Source of the DNA: Acidobacteriota bacterium
Lineage (GTDB): Bacteria > Acidobacteriota > Polarisedimenticolia > J045
Length of the DNA stretch: 8,832 nucleotides
NCBI GenBank assembly: GCA_027064265.1
Contig: JAMOQA010000441.1
Span: 1-8,832 of the forward strand
Direction of reading: 5' to 3'
Position 1 is the stretch's first letter, and each line of letters starts with the position of its first letter. This document shows, one piece after another, positions 5,201-8,832 of this stretch. The notes beneath the pieces are model-generated. The model was given only the letters and a program-made list of their open reading frames with translations, did not search any database and was not told the origin of the DNA. The position numbers were made by a program, and so were the translations under genes.

Positions 5201-6577
5201 TCAGGCCGGGGCCGTCTCGGGCTCCGCCTGCGCCGGCCGCGGCAGGCGGGCGAGCAGCTCCCGCAGCTTGTCCGGCGTCGTCGGCAGCACGAGGAAACCG
5301 GCGGCCCCGACCTCCCGGGCCGCGAGGACGAGCTCCCGGGTCGGGTGGTCGGAAGCGACGACGATCGCCCCCTCGGTCTGCCCGATCGCGCGGATCCGCT
5401 CCGTCCGGAGCTTCAGGTCGGTGGGAGAGCGGGTGACGACGATCACCGCGTCGGACTTCCGGGGCACGGCGCCGCCGGGGCGATAGAGGGGGGGCACGTT
5501 GACCCCGATCTCCAGGAGCGCGTTTCGCAGGTCGCGGGCCGCCGGGTCCGCCGGCTGGGCGGAGAGGCTGATCCGCGACGAGGACGGATCGAGGCCGACC
5601 GCGCCGGAAGCGGTCGCCGCCGCGCCCGCGGCCCCGGCGCCTCCCGTTGCCTTCCCCGCGGTCGCGGCCTCCCCCGAGGCTTCCCCGCCACTCCCGGCTC
5701 CTGCGGCTCCCGCCGCGGCCTCTCCCGTTGCACCCCCGCCACTGCCGGCTCCTGCGGCTCCCGCCGCGGCCCCGCCGTCGTCTCCCCCGCCGCCGGCCGT
5801 CTTGCCCGGCCCGACCGCCTCGCCCCCGTCGCCGGCGCTCGCCGCGGCGCTCCCCCCGGTGACGGCCTCCCCCTCGTCGGTCCCGCCGCCACCGGCTCCG
5901 CTCGTGGCGACGGCCTCCCCCTCGTCCGCGGCCTGGCCCGCTCCCTCGTCGCTCCCGCCGCCGCCCGCCCGGGCCTCCCGGATCATCTCGGGGGTGATCA
6001 CCCCTTTCTCCTCGTCGCTCCCGGCGAAGAGGATGACCCCCCGGTCTTCCCCCTTGAGCGTGAGCCGCCCCGCGACGAACTCCCAGGGCACGTCCCCGTT
6101 GATGTCGCCGAGGATCGAGGGCCACGGGCCCGCGTGGACCTTCTTGAAGTCCGCCGCCCGGCGGAACTCCGGCGCCTGGCCGCTCTTCTCGCGGATCACG
6201 TTCGCCGCCGCCCCGCAGATCACGTTGGCGACCTCGCCGATCGAGTCGTGGAGGATGTCCGGGACCTCGCCGGTCTCGAGGACCTCCTCGACCTGCTCGG
6301 GGCCCATCAGGGCGAAGGCCGCCCCGGCGTGAACGGCGGCGGGCAGGTCCATGATCAGGAGGGCCGTCGTGCGGTTCTCCTGGTGGTCGGTGATCGGGAA
6401 GAAGTAGAGGTCCTTGTTGCCGAGGGTCTCCCGGAGCTGGGCCTCGTCCTCGTGGATCGGGTCGATCTCCACCTCGGCGCCCACCAGGGAACCGACGTTC
6501 TCCGCGAGGATCTGGAGGATGACGTCCGGTTCCTCGCGAAGCAGCCTGGTGAACAGCCTGGTCGCGTCGTCGGCCAC
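5201..6577 (-). CDS. CheX-like domain fused to a degenerate receiver domain
   Basis: A 458-residue protein in three parts. Residues 1 to about 200 form a CheX/CheC-like domain; D111-x3-E115-x2-N118 (DSIGEVAN) matches the phosphatase signature, followed by a Gly/Ala helix start as in the neighbouring CheX. Residues about 203-330 are a low-complexity Gly/Ala/Glu linker with a 17-residue tandem repeat. Residues about 345-445 look like a receiver domain: DAVIVVTRSP corresponds to the beta-3 region, AIVVASD to beta-4 and GFLVLPTTPDKLRELL to the KPF region of the adjacent CheY. The phosphoacceptor Asp position is V381 and the conserved Lys is L431, so it should not be phosphorylated. Start GTG at 6577 with GGAAGGA 5 bases upstream. 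It leads the operon with cheY and cheX and diverges from fliK. A role in holding or dephosphorylating a partner regulator is inference. Confidence 0.82.
   Translation of the reverse strand: MADDATRLFTRLLREEPDVILQILAENVGSLVGAEVEIDPIHEDEAQLRETLGNKDLYFFPITDHQENRTTALLIMDLPAAVHAGAAFALMGPEQVEEVLETGEVPDILHDSIGEVANVICGAAANVIREKSGQAPEFRRAADFKKVHAGPWPSILGDINGDVPWEFVAGRLTLKGEDRGVILFAGSDEEKGVITPEMIREARAGGGGSDEGAGQAADEGEAVATSGAGGGGTDEGEAVTGGSAAASAGDGGEAVGPGKTAGGGGDDGGAAAGAAGAGSGGGATGEAAAGAAGAGSGGEASGEAATAGKATGGAGAAGAAATASGAVGLDPSSSRISLSAQPADPAARDLRNALLEIGVNVPPLYRPGGAVPRKSDAVIVVTRSPTDLKLRTERIRAIGQTEGAIVVASDHPTRELVLAAREVGAAGFLVLPTTPDKLRELLARLPRPAQAEPETAPA
5669..5770 (-). repeat. 51-bp tandem duplication coding for a 17-residue linker repeat
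   Basis: Two adjacent 51-bp units (5720-5770 and 5669-5719) encode AAAGAAGAGSGGGATGE and AAAGAAGAGSGGEASGE, residues 270-286 and 287-303 of the CheX-like fusion protein. A 27-bp core is identical at 5694-5720 and 5745-5771. It is an in-frame duplication that lengthens the flexible linker; unit number may vary between strains. Confidence 0.85.
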
Positions 6578-6749
6578 GGGAGTCCTTCCGCCGCGCGGGG
6601 GGAGGCGGCTTCTCTCCGGACTTGTCGGCCCCGGTCCGGGACGCCTTGAGCCCCCGGCCCCCGGAAACCCCTGCCGGGCGGGGCGGCAGGATCTGCCGGG
6701 TGCCGGTCCGTCCCGGCGTGGAAACCCCGTCTTTCCCGGCTTCCGACGC

Positions 6750-6765
6750 GGGCATGGTCCTTGCT
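6750..6765 (+). promoter_or_regulatory. Sigma-54 promoter of fliK
   Basis: GGGCATGGTCCTTGCT fits the sigma-54 consensus TGGCAC-N5-TTGCW: GG of the -24 box at 6751-6752 and GC of the -12 box at 6763-6764, with the required 12-bp phase. Transcription would begin near 6776, only about 5 bases before the ATG at 6781. It lies in the 203-bp region between the divergent CheX-like fusion gene and fliK. I found no matching element on the minus strand for the divergent operon. Confidence 0.75.
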
Positions 6766-6780
6766 CTTTGCCGGGGCGTC

Positions 6781-8247
6781 ATGCGTGTCGTGCTCCCGGC
6801 GGGGCCGCCCCGCGCGGCCGGCGGATCCAGGAGGGAACCGGGACGTTCCCCGGACCCGGGGGCGGTGTTCGTCGTCCCGGGGCAGGCGCCCGGGTCGGGA
6901 GGGCCGTCTCCGGGGAGGGCGTCTCCCGGCGGGAGCCCCGAGGGGACGGCGCCGCCCGGAAGGGCCGCCGCGGCGGGGTCGTCCCGGCCGGGTTCCCGGG
7001 AGGAGCCGGGGAAGCGGGCCCCGTCCCGCGGGGCGACGGCCACGGAGACCACCGCCGGCGCCGGAGGGGAACCGCGGGAGGCCGCACCGGGACGGCGCTC
7101 CCCGGGAACCCGCGACGGAGGAGCGCCCCTTCCCCGCGGGAGCGCGGAATCGGTCGGGAAGCCCGCTCCCGGGGCCCGCGAGCCGGGCCCTGCCGGTCCC
7201 GGTGCGGCCGGTCTCCCGCGCCCGGGGAACGGGGCCCCGTGGCCCGTCTCGACCGGAAGACCGGTGGGTGGGCGTCCCGGGGAGCTTCCCGGGGGGCCCG
7301 GTCGCCGCTCCCCGGCACGACCCGGGAAACGCGAAGGAGCCGGGGGCGTCGGGCCGACGAAGGGCGGGGGCGCCGCCGGCAAGCGAGGCCGACTCCGGGC
7401 CCGGCACGGAGGAGAGACGGGGAAGAGGACGCGGCACCTTCCGCACCCGGAACCGGCTCCGGCGGAGGGCCGGCCGGCCGGGCCCGTCCGCCAGGCCGTG
7501 CCCCGGGGCTTCCCGGCCGGCGCGGCGGCGGGGGGGGGACGCCAGGCACCCGACCCGCCTGCCCCGGAACCCGCAGGCTCCGTGACTTCCCCGCCCGAGC
7601 CGGCGCCCGCCCCCGAGGGCGGTCGCTCCGGCGGTTCCCAGGCGGTTCCAGCCGCTCCGCGCGCGCCCGTGCCCCCCGCGTCCGGTGCCGGGGCGAGCGG
7701 GAGCCCCGGCGGCGACCCGGGCGCCGGTGGCGGGCGTGGCCCCGCGGCGGGTGCGGCAGTCCAGGGCGCCGGGCGACCGGGACCGTCCGCCGGGCCATCG
7801 TCTCCATCCGCGCCCCGGGGCGGCTCGGCTCCCGCGCTTGCCGAGCAGGTGGCCGCCCGCCTCGCCTCCCTCGAGGGAGAGCGGGGCTCGGTCACGGTCC
7901 GCCTCGATCCGCCGGAACTGGGCGAGGTCGTCCTCCGGTTCGTGCGGCGCGGCGACCGCCTCCACGTGCACGTCCGGGCCGAGCGGGCGGACGTGGCGGC
8001 CCTCCTCGGCCAGGAGAGCGCCCGGATCGAGCTCGCCTGCGCCCGCCAGGGGACCGCGGTCCAGGTGGAGGTCGCCGCCGGGGACGCACGAGGCCAGGGC
8101 GATCCGTCCCACGGCGCCGCGGGCAGGCGGGACGGAAGGAACGGGCGCGATGCGTCTCCGGGCAGCTCCCCGCAGGCGGTGGCCCTCCCGGGAGCGGTCG
8201 ACCGGGCGCGCCGGGTCGCGACCTCCCTCCTCGACGTGGTCGGTTGA
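6781..8247 (+). CDS. fliK: Flagellar hook-length control protein FliK
   Basis: A 488-residue protein that, in known flagella, is exported and acts as a molecular ruler: it measures the hook and triggers the switch from hook to filament export. The C-terminal part (residues about 353-450) is a Flg_hook-type domain with VTVRLDPPELGEVVLRF (LDPPELG at 375-381), then an HVHVRAERADVAALL stretch and an LACARQGTAVQVEV end, the usual FliK order. Residues 1 to about 350 are low-complexity Gly, Pro, Arg, Ala and Ser with no fold visible, consistent with the disordered ruler segment. The start is uncertain: ATG 6781 lies about 5 bases after the predicted transcription start and has no clear ribosome site, while a strong AGGAGGG (6829-6835) has no in-frame start at normal distance (the next is GTG 6865). 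flgD follows after 157 bp. Confidence 0.87.
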   Translation: MRVVLPAGPPRAAGGSRREPGRSPDPGAVFVVPGQAPGSGGPSPGRASPGGSPEGTAPPGRAAAAGSSRPGSREEPGKRAPSRGATATETTAGAGGEPREAAPGRRSPGTRDGGAPLPRGSAESVGKPAPGAREPGPAGPGAAGLPRPGNGAPWPVSTGRPVGGRPGELPGGPGRRSPARPGKREGAGGVGPTKGGGAAGKRGRLRARHGGETGKRTRHLPHPEPAPAEGRPAGPVRQAVPRGFPAGAAAGGGRQAPDPPAPEPAGSVTSPPEPAPAPEGGRSGGSQAVPAAPRAPVPPASGAGASGSPGGDPGAGGGRGPAAGAAVQGAGRPGPSAGPSSPSAPRGGSAPALAEQVAARLASLEGERGSVTVRLDPPELGEVVLRFVRRGDRLHVHVRAERADVAALLGQESARIELACARQGTAVQVEVAAGDARGQGDPSHGAAGRRDGRNGRDASPGSSPQAVALPGAVDRARRVATSLLDVVG

Positions 8248-8264
8248 GGAGGCGGCAGCTTTTT
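8226..8264 (+). terminator. Possible intrinsic terminator at the end of fliK
   Basis: CCTCCTC (8226-8232) and GAGGAGG (8246-8252) can pair around a 13-base loop that spans the end of fliK, and TTTTT follows at 8260-8264. The seven bases between stem and T-run are more than usual, so termination may be weak. That flgD has its own promoter downstream makes a break here plausible. Confidence 0.35.
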
Positions 8265-8276
8265 CCTACCGGGGCG

Positions 8277-8289
8277 GGCAAGGGTTGCC
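8277..8289. promoter_or_regulatory. Dyad upstream of the flgD promoter
   Basis: GGCAA-GGG-TTGCC is a 13-bp dyad about 75 bp upstream of the flgD -24 box. Sigma-54 promoters need an enhancer-binding activator, whose sites are usually dyads in this range. A TTTGCCGG at 6767-6774, beside the fliK promoter, shares the TTGCCGG core. Assignment as an activator site is inference only. Confidence 0.25.
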
Positions 8290-8361
8290 GGCTCGCTTCT
8301 CCCGCGACGAGGCGCCCTCCGGGAAACCGCACCAGGCGTGGATTTCCGCGGGGGGCGGTGC

Positions 8362-8377
8362 TGGCACACCCCTTGCT
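8362..8377 (+). promoter_or_regulatory. Sigma-54 promoter of flgD
   Basis: TGGCACACCCCTTGCT matches the consensus TGGCAC-N5-TTGCT completely. GG (-24) is at 8363-8364 and GC (-12) at 8375-8376. Transcription should start near 8388, just before AGGAGG (8391-8396) and the ATG at 8405, giving a short leader of about 17 bases. Confidence 0.92.
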
Positions 8378-8404
8378 CTTCCCGGCGGCGAGGAGGAACG
8401 GCGC

Positions 8405-8832
8405 ATGAACGCGCTCGCGGACACGGTTCTCGATCCGACCAACTACCGGACGGTCTCCCCGTCGAACCCGTTCGTCGACCGGGACGACGTGCTCGGCCGG
8501 GACGACTTCCTCACGCTGCTCGTCGCCCAGCTCGAGAACCAGGATCCCCTCGAGCCCCAGAAGGACACCGAGTTCGTCGCGCAGCTCGCGACCTTCTCGA
8601 GCCTCGAGCAGCTGATCGACCTGAACAAGCGGATGGACGGGGTGATCTCCGGGCAGGACCAGCTGGTCAACGCCCAGGCGATGGACATGATCGGCCGGGA
8701 GGTGCTGGTCGACACCGGCGGCCGGCTCCGCCTCGGCCCGGACGGCCGCTCCGAGGAGATCTTCCTCGAGCTGGACAGCGAGAAGGTCGCCGCCCGGGTC
8801 GAGATCTACGACGCCGACGGCCGGCCGGTTCG
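8405..8832 (+). CDS. flgD: Flagellar hook-capping protein FlgD, 3' end outside the window
   Basis: The first 142 codons of FlgD, the scaffold that caps the growing hook and guides FlgE assembly. Residues 35-70 carry the family hallmark, FLTLLVAQLENQDPLEP followed by a D-T-x-F-x-A-QLA-x-FSSLEQL stretch. Residues 71-100 continue the helical region (MIGREV), and from about 101 the beta-rich Tudor/Ig-like part begins (VEIYDADG). The start is clear: AGGAGG (8391-8396) 8 bases upstream of ATG 8405, downstream of a consensus sigma-54 promoter. The frame is open to the last base, so the gene continues to the right, where flgE would be the usual next gene. Its position directly after fliK is common in flagellar loci. 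Confidence 0.96.
   Translation, partial: MNALADTVLDPTNYRTVSPSNPFVDRDDVLGRDDFLTLLVAQLENQDPLEPQKDTEFVAQLATFSSLEQLIDLNKRMDGVISGQDQLVNAQAMDMIGREVLVDTGGRLRLGPDGRSEEIFLELDSEKVAARVEIYDADGRPV

Noticed and set aside
5201..6577. The pseudo-receiver as a frameshifted, once intact receiver gene
   Set aside because: The frame is continuous, codon bias is maintained, and the substitutions at the Asp and Lys positions are single-residue changes within otherwise well-formed strands, so decay by frameshift is not indicated.
6578..6749. Sigma-54 promoter on the minus strand for the CheX-like fusion operon
   Set aside because: The best candidate, around the GGCAGATCCTGCC dyad, has GG and GC 10 bp apart where 12 is required.
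6754..6759. ATG 6754 or the upstream ATG 6622 as the fliK start
   Set aside because: Both lie within or upstream of the -24/-12 element, so they would not be on the transcript from that promoter, and neither has a ribosome binding site.
4200..8369. A 1389-codon open frame on the minus strand covering the chemotaxis genes and the antisense of fliK
   Set aside because: It is open only because of extreme GC. Its last 159 codons are cheX, which has its own GTG start and ribosome binding site; the rest is low-complexity Arg/Gly/Pro and lies over cheY, the CheX-like fusion and fliK, all of which have recognisable domains.

Overview
The window is very GC-rich (clearly above 70 % by eye) with strong GC bias at third codon positions. 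It is a chromosomal stretch from a flagellated, probably Gram-negative bacterium that uses sigma-54 for flagellar genes. Myxococcota/Desulfobacterota-like, Planctomycetota or Acidobacteriota lineages would fit; the sequence alone does not decide between them.

Layout. Positions 1-794 hold no credible gene. They are a dense repeat region: two 142-bp copies (87-228 and 557-698) of a composite palindromic element built from GTAG-footed hairpins, which looks like a REP/BIME element; a third partial copy cut by the left edge; one single hairpin; and between the copies an array of five 20-bp motifs (GATAAC-N9-TGCAA) at a strict 31-bp period, three in one orientation and two in the other. Next come four rightward genes: a small exported protein (795-1367), a membrane-anchored M23 (LytM-type) metallopeptidase with intact zinc and catalytic residues (1398-2720), a predicted coiled-coil protein with a basic tail (2833-3336), and a cysteine-containing exported orphan (3449-4141). 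The last of these ends at a strong hairpin shared with a convergent operon.

From 6577 down to 4200 on the minus strand lies a three-gene chemotaxis cluster: a 458-residue CheX-like protein fused through a Gly/Ala linker to a degenerate receiver domain, then a classical CheY, then a stand-alone CheX. Both CheX-like proteins carry the D-x3-E-x2-N signature of the CheC/CheX/FliY phosphatases. Divergent from this cluster, and rightward, are fliK (hook-length control, 6781-8247) and flgD (hook cap, 8405 to the right edge, truncated). Each is preceded by its own sigma-54 -24/-12 element.

How it fits together: the right half is a flagellar/chemotaxis locus in which hook-assembly genes under sigma-54 sit next to a response regulator flanked by two putative phosphatases. 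The fused pseudo-receiver protein is the most unusual protein here. The repeat region on the left is the most unusual DNA. No histidine kinase, transposase or RAYT gene is visible in the window.
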